Shown here in pieces: positions 9,853 to 17,369 of a stretch of DNA of 33,293 nucleotides (within the stretch, counting starts at the first letter, position 1; every line of letters begins with the position of its first letter). Made by a program: the position numbers and the translations under genes. Origin of the DNA: Verrucomicrobiota bacterium (lineage in GTDB: Bacteria > Verrucomicrobiota > Verrucomicrobiia > Opitutales > Opitutaceae); assembly GCA_018239675.1 (NCBI GenBank), contig JAFEGX010000093.1, positions 1 to 33,293 on the forward strand, given 5' to 3'. The notes under the pieces were generated by a model. That model was not told the DNA's origin. It saw nothing but the letters and a program-made list of their open reading frames with translations, and ran no database searches.

Positions 9853-10141
9853 TTCCCCCGCCAAGTCCGCCCCGCTCATCACCGTCCTGACGGTGCTGGC
9901 CGGATTCGCGCTGTTCGTGCTGGTCGTGGACAAGTTCTACCTGCCGCACCAGACCGGGGCCTTCACCGGTGACGGCATCCGCACGGCCGAGCAGCGCAAG
10001 GAGAACCTCGCCAAGCTGCACGAGAAGCAGGGCCGGCAGGCGGTCACCTACGCGTGGGTCGACCAGAAGGCCGGCGTCGTCCAGCTCCCGCTGGACCGCG
10101 CGATGGAGCTGACGCTCCAGCACTACGCGTCGAAGCCCTAA
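9845..10141 (+). CDS. 98-aa single-span membrane protein in the ACIII operon (possible ActG-like or assembly factor)
   Basis: The protein has one membrane segment near the N-terminus (LITVLTVLAGFALFVLVVD, 11-29), then a charged helix (TAEQRKENLAKLHEKQGRQ) and a conserved-looking tail, YAWVDQKAGVVQLPLDRAME. I recall WVD..AGVV.IP..RAM tails on small proteins of ACIII/oxidase clusters, next to SCO-type or CoxB genes. ActG of characterised ACIII is also a small single-span subunit, but I cannot confirm homology. It overlaps actF by eight bases and precedes the CcoN-like gene by 24 bases. Reality of the gene is nearly certain; the function is inferred from context only. Confidence 0.8.
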   Translation: MSDSPAKSAPLITVLTVLAGFALFVLVVDKFYLPHQTGAFTGDGIRTAEQRKENLAKLHEKQGRQAVTYAWVDQKAGVVQLPLDRAMELTLQHYASKP

Positions 10142-10165
10142 CCGCGCCCGCCAATCCTTTTCGAG

Positions 10166-11593
10166 ATGACCACCGCTTCCACTGCCGCCCCGACGGCCGA
10201 AGTCACGGAGATCGACGCCACGGCGCGTTGCCCGCTGCTTCTGCTCCTCGGCTTCGCGCTCCTCTGGCTCCTCGTGAGCGGGGCGCTCGCGCTTGTCAAC
10301 CTGGTCCAGCTGACCACGCCGACCTTTGCCGCCGCCTGCCCGGTCATGACCTACGGCCGGGCGCAGGCGATGCAGGAGTCCGCCTTCATCTACGGCTGGG
10401 CCGCCAATGCCGGCCTCGCGGTCACGCTCTGGATCCTCGGCCGCCTCAGCGGTGCGCCGCTCCGCTCGCTCAACTGGACGACCGCCGGCGCGGTCTTCTG
10501 GAACCTCGCGCTGCTCCTCGGCCTGGTCGGCATCGCCACCGGCGACGCCACGGTGCACGGCTGGATCCAGCTTCCGCGCTACGTGCTGCCGCTGCTCCTC
10601 GTCGCCTACGGCGCGATGGCGGTGCCGGGCGTCCTCGCCTGGACCGGCCGCCGGCAGGACACGACCTTCGCCTCCCAGTGGTACGGCGTCGCGGCGCTGT
10701 TCCTCTTTCCCTGGCTCTTCTCGATCGCCCAGATGATGCTGGTGTTCTTCCCGACCCGCGGCGTGCTGCAGCCGCTGATTGCCGGCTGGTTTGTCCAGGG
10801 CGCCTGGACGCTGTGGCTCGCGCCGCTGATGCTGGCCGCCGCCTACTACCTGCTGCCGAAGATCTCGGGCAAGGCGATCCGGCACTATGAGTTTGCCGCG
10901 CTGAGCTTCTGGACGCTGCTCTTTGTCGGCGCCTGGACCGGCGGCCGCCATTTCGTCGGCGGGCCGATCCCGGCCTGGGTGGCCACCGTCGCCGGCGTCT
11001 CCTGCGCGCTGCTGCTCTTCCACTACATCGTGGTCGCCCTAAACCTGGGCGGGGCCTTCCGCCCGGCGGGCAGCACGGTGCTCTGGTTCGTGGGTGCGGG
11101 CCTCGGCGCCTATCTTCTCGGCGGCGTGCTTGACGCGGTGACCTCGATCCGCGGGGTCGCGATGATCACGCAGTTCACGCACTTCAGCACGGCGCAGACC
11201 CAGCTGGCGGTCAGCGGCGCGTTCTCGCTCACGCTCTTCGGCGCGATCTACTTCCTCGTGCCCCGCCTCACGGGCCGGGCCTGGCCGTCGCTCTCCCTGA
11301 TCCGCGGCCACTTCTTTGCCGCGCTGCTCGGCACCGCGGCGCTGGTCCTCGCGCTCGCGGTGGCCGGCCTCATCCAGGGCCGCGAGCAGAACAACGCCAC
11401 GGTGGAATTTTCGGCCATCGCCGTCCACGTGAAGCCGTGGCTGCTCGTCGCCACCGCCGGCCAGGCGGTGCTCCTGATCGGCAATCTGCTGCTGGCCGTC
11501 CACCTGCTGCGCGCCGTCTGCCCGTTCCGGCAGGCCGCGACTGCGCCCGCGACTTTCCGCCAGCCTCCGACGATGGAGGCGTCCGTGTCATGA
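10166..11593 (+). CDS. CcoN-like cbb3 oxidase subunit I homologue lacking the haem/CuB histidines
   Basis: The 475-aa, roughly 12-span protein aligns with CcoN along much of its length; the helix around the last ligands aligns without gaps over about 41 residues, ending in IYFLVPRLTGR. Against the ligand positions of Pseudomonas stutzeri CcoN, as I remember them: H60 is Q70 (GRAQAMQESAF), H207 is Q211 (WFVQGAW), H257 is R261, H258 is kept as H262 (GGRHF), H347 is Q344 and H349 is Q346 (STAQTQLA). The cross-linked tyrosine position is G255. The protein therefore should bind neither haem b, haem b3 nor CuB in the normal way and cannot reduce oxygen like cbb3. The frame is intact with normal codon use, so it is not decaying. 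It overlaps the CcoO-like gene by four bases. A structural or scaffold role is inferred. Confidence 0.88.
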   Translation: MTTASTAAPTAEVTEIDATARCPLLLLLGFALLWLLVSGALALVNLVQLTTPTFAAACPVMTYGRAQAMQESAFIYGWAANAGLAVTLWILGRLSGAPLRSLNWTTAGAVFWNLALLLGLVGIATGDATVHGWIQLPRYVLPLLLVAYGAMAVPGVLAWTGRRQDTTFASQWYGVAALFLFPWLFSIAQMMLVFFPTRGVLQPLIAGWFVQGAWTLWLAPLMLAAAYYLLPKISGKAIRHYEFAALSFWTLLFVGAWTGGRHFVGGPIPAWVATVAGVSCALLLFHYIVVALNLGGAFRPAGSTVLWFVGAGLGAYLLGGVLDAVTSIRGVAMITQFTHFSTAQTQLAVSGAFSLTLFGAIYFLVPRLTGRAWPSLSLIRGHFFAALLGTAALVLALAVAGLIQGREQNNATVEFSAIAVHVKPWLLVATAGQAVLLIGNLLLAVHLLRAVCPFRQAATAPATFRQPPTMEASVS

Positions 11594-12219
11594 AAAACGG
11601 CCTAACGTTCTTCCTCGGTCTGTTCCTCGCGCTTGCGCTTGCGTTCACCGGCATCGTGCTGGGCTCGCACGCGCAGCTCGGCAACCTCGCGCCCTATTAC
11701 GACGAGAATGAGGGCAAGGCCTTCCCGGAGCGCATGCCCGGTATCGCCGCCCGCGGCCAGCTGGTCTACCAGGACCTCGGCTGCGCCGCCTGCCACACGC
11801 AGCAGGTGCGCCGCCCGGACTTCGGTTCCGACAAGGCCCGCGGCTGGGGCGACCGCCAGAGCGTGGCCCGCGATTATGTCAGCCAGGCGGCCGTGCAGCT
11901 CGGCGACAACCGCGTCGGCCCGGACCTGGCCACGTTCGGCTCCCGTCCGCTGGCCGTCGACGCCGACCGCCTCGCCAAGTATCTTTACGAGGGCCATGGC
12001 GGCATGCCGGGCTACCCGTTCCTCTTTGCCGACCGGAAGATCGTCGGCGAGCGCGCGGCCAACGCCCTCAATGTCCCGGCCAAGCCCGGCCGCGAGATCG
12101 TGCCGACCCCGCGGGCCGTGGCGCTGGTGGCCTACCTCCAGAGCTTGAACAACGCCTACGAATACCCTGAAGCCCGCCCGGTGGAACCCGAGGCGGAGAA
12201 GAAGGAGGGTGGGAAATGA
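11590..12219 (+). CDS. ccoO: CcoO-like monohaem cytochrome c (cbb3 subunit II homologue)
   Basis: The 209-aa protein has an N-terminal anchor (LTFFLGLFLALALAFTGIVLG, about 5-24), a haem site C65-A-A-C68-H69 followed by TQQVRRPDFGSDKARGWGD, then RVGPDLATFGSR and GGMPGYPFLF with M139 as likely axial ligand. These are CcoO/FixO landmarks (CxxCHxQxxRP, GPDLxxxG, MPxYP). Unlike its membrane partner upstream, the cofactor site here is intact. It starts at the ATG overlapping the previous stop and itself overlaps the next gene by four bases. It probably docks on the CcoN-like protein and carries one haem c in the periplasm. Confidence 0.92.
   Translation: MKNGLTFFLGLFLALALAFTGIVLGSHAQLGNLAPYYDENEGKAFPERMPGIAARGQLVYQDLGCAACHTQQVRRPDFGSDKARGWGDRQSVARDYVSQAAVQLGDNRVGPDLATFGSRPLAVDADRLAKYLYEGHGGMPGYPFLFADRKIVGERAANALNVPAKPGREIVPTPRAVALVAYLQSLNNAYEYPEARPVEPEAEKKEGGK
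12202..12208 (+). promoter_or_regulatory. Ribosome binding site of the terminal cytochrome c gene
   Basis: AAGGAGG lies seven bases before the ATG at 12216, inside the end of the CcoO-like gene. It is a full anti-SD match and supports the overlapping start. Confidence 0.75.
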
Positions 12220-12878
12220 GCGACCAGCTTCCCCCCGACCCGCGCCTCGAGCAGGCCGGCGCCTCCGACGAGAGCCTGCTGGCCGTCCACGAGAAGGCCC
12301 TCGGCAAGAAGCCCGAGGATGGCGCGCATTACCGCCTGCTGCCGCTCATGCTGCTCTTCGTGTTCAGCGGCCTGATCTTCTACGCGGGCACGTACCTGAA
12401 TCACTTCTCGGGCCATTACAGCGCGGCCATCTTCAACGAGAACGCCCATCCGGCCAAGGCCGGCGCCGTCGCCAAGGTCGACCCGCTCGTCCTCGGCAAG
12501 AAGAACTACGACCTCGTCTGCACGACCTGCCACCAGGCCACGGGCATGGGCGTCCCCGGCGTCTATCCGCCGCTGGGCGGCTCCGAGTGGGTCAACGGTT
12601 CGGACGAGCGCCTGATCCGCATCGTCCTCTATGGGCTCAAGGGACCGATCAAGGTCAAGGGCGCGGACTTCGGCGCCGCCGCTATGCCCGTCTTCGGCCA
12701 GGTGGCCGGCTCAGGTTACAACTGGAGCGACGAGAAGATCGCCGCCGTGCTGACCTATGTCCGCCAGTCCTTCGGCAACAACTCCCCGGCCATCACCGCC
12801 GAGCATGTGTCCGCCATCCGCGCCAAGGAAGGCGACCGCAAGGAATGGTCGCAGGAAGAACTGCTGAAGATTCCGTAA
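12216..12878 (+). CDS. Membrane-anchored monohaem cytochrome c, CcoP-like position
   Basis: The 220-aa protein has a cytoplasmic N-terminus of about 40 residues, one membrane span (LLPLMLLFVFSGLIFYAGTY, 41-60) and one cytochrome c domain with C102-T-T-C105-H106 and likely axial M157 (AAMPVFG). CcoP normally has two haems; here only one CxxCH is present, with MGVPGVYPPLGGSEWV after it as in oxidase-attached cytochrome c domains. It is the last gene of the respiratory operon and is followed by a strong terminator. It may shuttle electrons from ActA/ActE or the CcoO-like protein to an oxidase encoded elsewhere. The C-terminal tail is charged. Confidence 0.9.
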   Translation: MSDQLPPDPRLEQAGASDESLLAVHEKALGKKPEDGAHYRLLPLMLLFVFSGLIFYAGTYLNHFSGHYSAAIFNENAHPAKAGAVAKVDPLVLGKKNYDLVCTTCHQATGMGVPGVYPPLGGSEWVNGSDERLIRIVLYGLKGPIKVKGADFGAAAMPVFGQVAGSGYNWSDEKIAAVLTYVRQSFGNNSPAITAEHVSAIRAKEGDRKEWSQEELLKIP

Positions 12879-12903
12879 GGCCGGAAGACAGCCAAAGTTT
12901 CGA

Positions 12904-12934
12904 GAAAGCCGCCCGACGGGCGGCTTTCTTTTTT
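12904..12934 (+). terminator. Rho-independent terminator of the act/cco-like operon
   Basis: An 11-bp perfect stem, GAAAGCCGCCC with GGGCGGCTTTC, closes a GAC loop and is followed by six T. It lies 25 bases after the last stop codon. Confidence 0.95.
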
Positions 12935-12946
12935 GGGGCAAAGCCA

Positions 12947-13121
12947 AACGCCGGACGCCGAACGCCCAAGGCGTCGGCTAAACGTTCAACGTTTGGCGCT
13001 CAACTCTCGACGCTCAAGCCCAAGGGGTCCCGCTCGACCTGAGCGTTGGGCGTCAAAAGTTGAATGTTGGGCGTTCGCCCGAAATAGCTTCGGCGTTGGG
13101 CGTTGGACGTTCGGCGTTCGG
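12947..13121. repeat. Facing heptamer arms between convergent genes
   Basis: The left arm steps in sevens (AACGCCG, GACGCCG, AACGCCC at 12947-12967). The right arm steps in sevens on the complementary word (GCGTTGG, GCGTTGG, ACGTTCG, GCGTTCG at 13093-13120). Further degenerate CGTT heptamers lie between them on both strands. The region fills the gap between the operon terminator and the end of hldD and codes for nothing convincing. Confidence 0.75.
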
Positions 13122-13142
13122 CTCGAATCCCCGCCGCGCCGC

Positions 13143-14141
13143 TCAGTCCCCGAGCTTCTTCCCCGTGACCAGATAGCCCTGCACGTAGTCCCGGACCGCT
13201 TCCGGAAGCGGCGTCATGGCCCGCTGGTAGCCGGACTCGCGCAGCTTGGAGGTGTCGGCCTGGGTAAAATACTGGTACTTGCCCCGCAGCACCTCGGGCA
13301 TCTCGATGAACTCGATCTTCGGCTCGCGGTTGAGCGCGGCGAAGATCGCCCGGGTCAGCGTCAGCCAGGTGTTCGCCTGGCCCGAGCCGAGGTTGTACAG
13401 GCCGGCGGCGGTCGGCGCCTGCTCGGCAAAGTGGATCGTCATTTCGACCGCGTCCTTCACGTAGAGGAAGTCGCGCATCTGCTCGCCGTCCTTGTACTCG
13501 GGCTTGTGGCTCCGGAAGAGCTGCACCTGGCCGGTTGCCTGGATCTGCTGGTAGGCCTTGTTCACGAGCGAGCGCATGTCGCCCTTGTGATCCTCGTTCG
13601 GCCCGAAGACGTTGAAGTACTTCACGCCGACGATCCGCTGCAGCCAGCCCACGCGCTGCGCATGCAGGTCGAAGAGGTGCTTCGAGTAGCCGTACATGTT
13701 CAGCGGCCGCAGGCGGCCGAGGTCCTCGGACTTGTCGTCCATGCCCTGGGCTCCGTCGCCGTAGGTTGCGGCCGAGGAGGCGTAGATGAAGCGCGCGCTG
13801 TGCTCGAGGGACCAGGCGGCGAGCTCCTTCGTGACATTGTAGTTGTTGTCGATCAGGTACCCGGCGTTCTTCTCGGTCGTGGAGGAGCAGGCCCCGAGGT
13901 GGAACACGGTCGTGAACCGGCCGAACGCGAGCGGATTCGCCGCCAGATGCCGGCGGAACTGGTCGGCCTCGACGTAGTCGGCGAAGCGCAGCGGCACCAG
14001 GTTCTTCCACTTCTCGTCGGAACCCAGCACATCCGTCACGACGATGTCGCTGAGCCCGCGGCGATTGAGGGCCCAGACCAGCGCGCTGCCGATGAAGCCG
14101 GCGCCGCCCGTGACAAGAATCCGGCCGTGCAGGGTGCTCAT
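13143..14141 (-). CDS. hldD: ADP-L-glycero-D-manno-heptose 6-epimerase
   Basis: The 332-aa short-chain epimerase converts ADP-D-glycero- to ADP-L-glycero-heptose for the LPS inner core. The nucleotide-binding motif is GGAGFIG (12-18). The catalytic group is S123 in ASSAATYGDG and Y150-x3-K154 in MYGYSKHLFD. VKYFNVFGPNEDHKG, MRSLVNK and EYKDGEQMRDFLYVKD are typical of RfaD/HldD and separate it from GalE. Its ATG overlaps the end of proC by four bases, so the pair is co-transcribed. Presence of the gene supports an outer membrane with heptose-containing LPS. Confidence 0.93.
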   Translation of the reverse strand: MSTLHGRILVTGGAGFIGSALVWALNRRGLSDIVVTDVLGSDEKWKNLVPLRFADYVEADQFRRHLAANPLAFGRFTTVFHLGACSSTTEKNAGYLIDNNYNVTKELAAWSLEHSARFIYASSAATYGDGAQGMDDKSEDLGRLRPLNMYGYSKHLFDLHAQRVGWLQRIVGVKYFNVFGPNEDHKGDMRSLVNKAYQQIQATGQVQLFRSHKPEYKDGEQMRDFLYVKDAVEMTIHFAEQAPTAAGLYNLGSGQANTWLTLTRAIFAALNREPKIEFIEMPEVLRGKYQYFTQADTSKLRESGYQRAMTPLPEAVRDYVQGYLVTGKKLGD

Positions 14142-14950
14142 GAGTCCCTTGACATCTCCTCGGAGCGGGCCTTGGCCGCAAGCACGGTTTCGCGGAGGGT
14201 GCCGCGGAAATCCCGCGCCTCCATCCGGGTCAGGCCAGCCAGGGTCATGCCCTTCGGCGAGGTCACCTGACGACGCAATTCCTCCGGATCCGTTCCGGTG
14301 CGCGCGAGCAGCCGGGCGGCCCCGAGCACGGTCTCGACGGCGAGCGCCTTGGCGGTCTCGGGCGGCAATCCCGCGGCCAGGCCGCCGTCGCGGAGGGCGG
14401 CGGCGAATTCGAACAGGAAGGCCGGCCCGCTGGCACTCACCGCCGCGGCGGCGTCCATGAGCGCCTCGTCAATCTCGACGGCCCGGCCGAGCGCGGCCAG
14501 CAGCGTCTCGACCGTGGCCCGGTCGGCCGGCGACAGGGGACGCAGGCTGCACCAGGCCGTCATGCCGGCCCCGATCCGCGCCGGGGTGTTCGGCATGGCC
14601 CAGACGATGGCCCGCGCCTGGGGAAAGGTCTGGGCGAGGCGGGCGAGCCGCTTGCCCGCCAGCACCGACACGACGAGCTTGCCGGCGGTCAGGGAGGCCA
14701 AGCGCGGGTCGGCGCCGGCCAGCTGCTGCGGCTTGAAGGCCACCACCAGGGTGTCCGCGGCCGCCACCAGGTCCGGCAGCGAAGGCGCCAGCCTGATGCC
14801 GGTGCGGGCGGCCAAGGCCGGGGCCGTGGGTCCGCCGGCGCCGAGACAAGTCAGATCCGCGGCCGTGACCACGCGCTTGGCCAGCAATCCGTCGACCATG
14901 GCCGAGGCCATGTTGCCGGCGCCGAGGAATGCAAACTTCGGGGAGGACAC
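14138..14950 (-). CDS. proC: Pyrroline-5-carboxylate reductase
   Basis: The 270-aa cytosolic enzyme performs the last step of proline synthesis, reducing pyrroline-5-carboxylate with NAD(P)H. Visible motifs are the Rossmann start FAFLGAGNM, MPNTPARIGAGM, the SASGPAFLFEF substrate helix and the C-terminal signature VTSPKGMTLAGL (usual VTSPGGTT). The length is normal for ProC. The gene overlaps hldD downstream by four bases. Its start lies next to an 8-base tandem repeat that fills the space to the upstream kinase gene. Confidence 0.93.
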   Translation of the reverse strand: MSSPKFAFLGAGNMASAMVDGLLAKRVVTAADLTCLGAGGPTAPALAARTGIRLAPSLPDLVAAADTLVVAFKPQQLAGADPRLASLTAGKLVVSVLAGKRLARLAQTFPQARAIVWAMPNTPARIGAGMTAWCSLRPLSPADRATVETLLAALGRAVEIDEALMDAAAAVSASGPAFLFEFAAALRDGGLAAGLPPETAKALAVETVLGAARLLARTGTDPEELRRQVTSPKGMTLAGLTRMEARDFRGTLRETVLAAKARSEEMSRDS

Positions 14951-14961
14951 GGGAGGAGATC

Positions 14962-15009
14962 GGAAAATTGGAAAATTGGGAAAGCGGGAAACTGAGAAAA
15001 CGGGAAACT
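14962..15009. repeat. Octamer tandem repeat between the histidine kinase gene and proC
   Basis: Six units of eight bases follow each other: GGAAAATT twice, then GGGAAAGC, GGGAAACT, GAGAAAAC and GGGAAACT. The region is A/G rich and unlike the coding DNA around it. It sits 11 bases upstream of the proC start codon, read on the minus strand, so it may form part of the proC leader. No clear facing arm is seen. Confidence 0.7.
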
Positions 15010-15097
15010 CGGCGCTTGGGAGATGGGGGCGCGGAGTGGGGCGGCCGGCGGCGCCGGATCAGGGGAAAACGGGCGTCCCGGGACGGGGCGTCGCGGA

Positions 15098-16225
15098 TCA
15101 GCCGACCCGGTGACCCTTGACCTCAAGCGGGTGGAGCAGCGTGGCGGTCGCACCGCCTCCCTCGCGGTCGGTCAGCGTCACCTCGCCGTCGAGGTTGCGC
15201 AGCGAATGGCGGGCGATCGTGAGGCCCATGCCGACGCCGACCGTGTGCTTGGAACTGATGAACGGCTCGAACACGCGGTCGCGGATCTCGGGATCAATGC
15301 CCCGGCCCTGGTCCTCGACGCGCAGCTGGAGAAAGCGGCGGTTGCCCGGCTTTTCGATGACCTCGGCATGGACCGTGATCGGGCGCGGGCCGGTGTGGTC
15401 CGGGCCGTAGGCCTCGTAGGCGTTGATCAGCACCTTCGACAGCACCTCCTCGAAAATCTCGTAGTTGGTGTCGAAGACGAAATCGCCGAGGGGGTTGTTG
15501 ACCGTGACCGGCGCGTCGAGGGAATTCTCGAGGTGGAAGCGCTGGATGCTGCCCTGGATCAGGTCGGGCAGGTGGCCCTTCGCCACCGGCGGATTGGATT
15601 TCACCAGCAGCAGGCTCAGCTGCTTGATGATCGAGACGATCCGGCCGACGGCGTCCTCGACGTGCTTCACGTTCTTCTTCACCTGGTCCGGCTTGTCGTA
15701 GTACGCCTTGATCAGGTCGAGGTGGCCCATCACGACCCCGAGGAGATTGTTGAGGTTGTGCGCGATGCCCTGCGTGACGGCGCCGATGGTCGAGGCGCGG
15801 CGGGCGTCGACGAGCCGGCGCTGCAGCTCGATCATCTCGCGGTTGATCGCGACGAACCGCAGCTGCGTCTGCACGCGGGCCAGCGTCTCGTCGAGGTCGA
15901 TGGGCTTCGTGATGTAGTCGACCGCGCCGACATTGAGGCCCTCGATCTTGCCCTCCTTCGAGGTGCGGGCGGTGACGAAGATGACGGGGATGGCCTTGGT
16001 GTCCTCGGACGCCTGCAGGCGCTGGCAGACCTCGATGCCATCCATGTCGGGCATCATCACGTCGAGGAGGATCAGGTCGGGCTTCTCCTGCTTGACAGCT
16101 TCGAGGGCCTCGAGGCCGTTGTAGGCCGCCACGACCCGCATGTTCTCGCGCTCCAGCTTTCGCTTGAGCAGCTGCACATTGATGGGCTGGTCGTCGACCA
16201 CGAGGATCGTTGGGGTGGCGCTCAT
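15098..16225 (-). CDS. Receiver-domain histidine kinase (REC-HisKA-HATPase), soluble
   Basis: The 375-aa protein starts with a receiver domain: acidic pair D11-D12, phospho-acceptor D55 in LLDVMMPDMDG, and K107 in TKPID. After a short coiled linker comes a histidine kinase core with H156 in GIAHNLNNLLG. The N-box is near LINAYEAYG, then DQGRGID and GVGMGLTIARH. There is no membrane segment. An N-terminal receiver feeding a C-terminal kinase suggests it relays from another kinase or is gated by phosphorylation; the HNLNN box resembles NtrB/chemotaxis-associated kinases. No partner regulator lies beside it. The gene is followed by the proC-hldD pair after 147 bases. Confidence 0.88.
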   Translation of the reverse strand: MSATPTILVVDDQPINVQLLKRKLERENMRVVAAYNGLEALEAVKQEKPDLILLDVMMPDMDGIEVCQRLQASEDTKAIPVIFVTARTSKEGKIEGLNVGAVDYITKPIDLDETLARVQTQLRFVAINREMIELQRRLVDARRASTIGAVTQGIAHNLNNLLGVVMGHLDLIKAYYDKPDQVKKNVKHVEDAVGRIVSIIKQLSLLLVKSNPPVAKGHLPDLIQGSIQRFHLENSLDAPVTVNNPLGDFVFDTNYEIFEEVLSKVLINAYEAYGPDHTGPRPITVHAEVIEKPGNRRFLQLRVEDQGRGIDPEIRDRVFEPFISSKHTVGVGMGLTIARHSLRNLDGEVTLTDREGGGATATLLHPLEVKGHRVG

Positions 16226-16275
16226 GACTCAATCGAGCAAAACGGTTGGGGACGCCGAGGGCAACTCAATGCTAT

Positions 16276-16446
16276 GGCGCCCTTTTGGGCGCCAAGTTGA
16301 ACGTTGAAGGTTGAAAGTTGGTGTGCCGCGGCCGGCTTTGAACGTTCAACCGCGACCTTTTCACGACGCCCTGCCGTCGCCCGCGACTCTGCTTGCGAGG
16401 CTCGACTTTCAACCTTCGGCGATCAGCTCCAGCGCTTTCGCGCTGG
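16276..16446. repeat. Hairpin-capped heptamer inverted repeat
   Basis: From left to right: a 7-bp hairpin GGCGCCC-TTTT-GGGCGCC (16276-16293); three exact heptamers GTTGAAC, GTTGAAG, GTTGAAA (16296-16316); a central palindrome TTGAACGTTCAA (16338-16349); a facing arm (16404-16417) pairing perfectly over 13 bases with 16306-16318; and a hairpin CCAGCGC-TTTC-GCGCTGG (16429-16446) ending two bases from the folD stop codon. On the minus strand the last hairpin has a GAAA loop and may serve as a folD 3' end. Confidence 0.8.
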
Positions 16447-16447
16447 T

Positions 16448-17323
16448 TCAGGCGGCCACCTGCAGCCGGTACGCCTTGACCGTGTTCTTCATGAGCATGG
16501 CGACGGTCATGGGACCGACGCCGCCGGGGACGGGCGTGATCTTGCTCGCGAGCGGGGAGACGGTGGCGAAGTTGACGTCGCCGGTCAGCCGGTAGCCGGT
16601 CTTCTTGGCGGCGTCGGCCACGCGATTGATGCCGACGTCGATGACGACGGCGCCGGGCTTCACCATGTCGGCGGTGACAAACTCGGCGCGGCCGATCGCG
16701 GCGATCAGCACGTCGGCCTGGCGGGTGATGGCCGGCAGGTCCTTGGTTTGGGAGTGGCAGATCGTGACGGTGCCGTTGGCCCCGGCCTTCTTCTGCAGGG
16801 CCAGCAGGGCGACGGGCTTGCCGACGATGAGCGAGCGGCCGAGCACGACGACGTGCTTGCCCTTCAGGTCCACGCCGCTGCGGGCGAGCAGTTCCATGAT
16901 GCCGGCCGGGGTGCACGCGACAAAGCCGGTCGGATCTTCCTGCGCGATCTTGCCGAGATTGAGGGTGTTGAAACCGTCGACGTCCTTGGCGGCGGACACG
17001 CGGCGGAACACCGCCACCTCGTCAATGTGCTTCGGGAGCGGCGACTGGACCAGGATGCCGTCGACCGTCGGGTCGGCGTTCAGCTGGTCGAGCAGGGCGA
17101 ACAGCTCCTCCTGCGTGATGGTAACCGGGGGAAGAATCACCCGGCTCGTGATGCCGATCTCCGCCGCGGTCTTCTCCTTCTTCTTCACGTACGAGACGGA
17201 AGCGGGATCCTCCCCGACCCGGACGAGCGCAATGCAGGGCTTGCGTCCCCGGAGGGACGCGACCTCGGCCTTGAGTTCGGCGATTATGGCTGCGGCGACT
17301 TGGTTGCCATCGATTAGGTCCAT
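16448..17323 (-). CDS. folD: Bifunctional methylene-THF dehydrogenase / methenyl-THF cyclohydrolase
   Basis: The 291-aa product interconverts 5,10-methylene-, methenyl- and 10-formyl-tetrahydrofolate. Motifs are [14 protein letters not shown] (catalytic lysine region), [25 protein letters not shown] (NADP site), [18 protein letters not shown] and [15 protein letters not shown] chose the ATG at 17323 ([14 protein letters not shown]), where FolD homology starts, over an ATG 39 bases upstream that adds a GC-rich non-conserved stretch. It follows the secreted-protein gene on the minus strand after 46 bases. Confidence 0.95.
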   Translation of the reverse strand: MDLIDGNQVAAAIIAELKAEVASLRGRKPCIALVRVGEDPASVSYVKKKEKTAAEIGITSRVILPPVTITQEELFALLDQLNADPTVDGILVQSPLPKHIDEVAVFRRVSAAKDVDGFNTLNLGKIAQEDPTGFVACTPAGIMELLARSGVDLKGKHVVVLGRSLIVGKPVALLALQKKAGANGTVTICHSQTKDLPAITRQADVLIAAIGRAEFVTADMVKPGAVVIDVGINRVADAAKKTGYRLTGDVNFATVSPLASKITPVPGGVGPMTVAMLMKNTVKAYRLQVAA

Positions 17324-17369
17324 AAGAAAGTGCCCGCCGCCCACCGCGCGAGGGCGGCCCAACGGGAGC

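Noticed and set aside
10166-11593. Active cbb3 oxygen reductase
   Set aside because: Overall similarity to CcoN is clear, but the ligand histidines are missing, so naming it a terminal oxidase would be misleading.
10166-11593. Pseudogene of ccoN
   Set aside because: There is no stop or frameshift, the length is normal, and it is translationally coupled to an intact CcoO-like gene.
16294-16320. CRISPR array suggested by regularly spaced short repeats
   Set aside because: Units are 7 bases and contiguous, with no unique spacers of 30-40 bases and no cas genes; the same holds for the other ladders.
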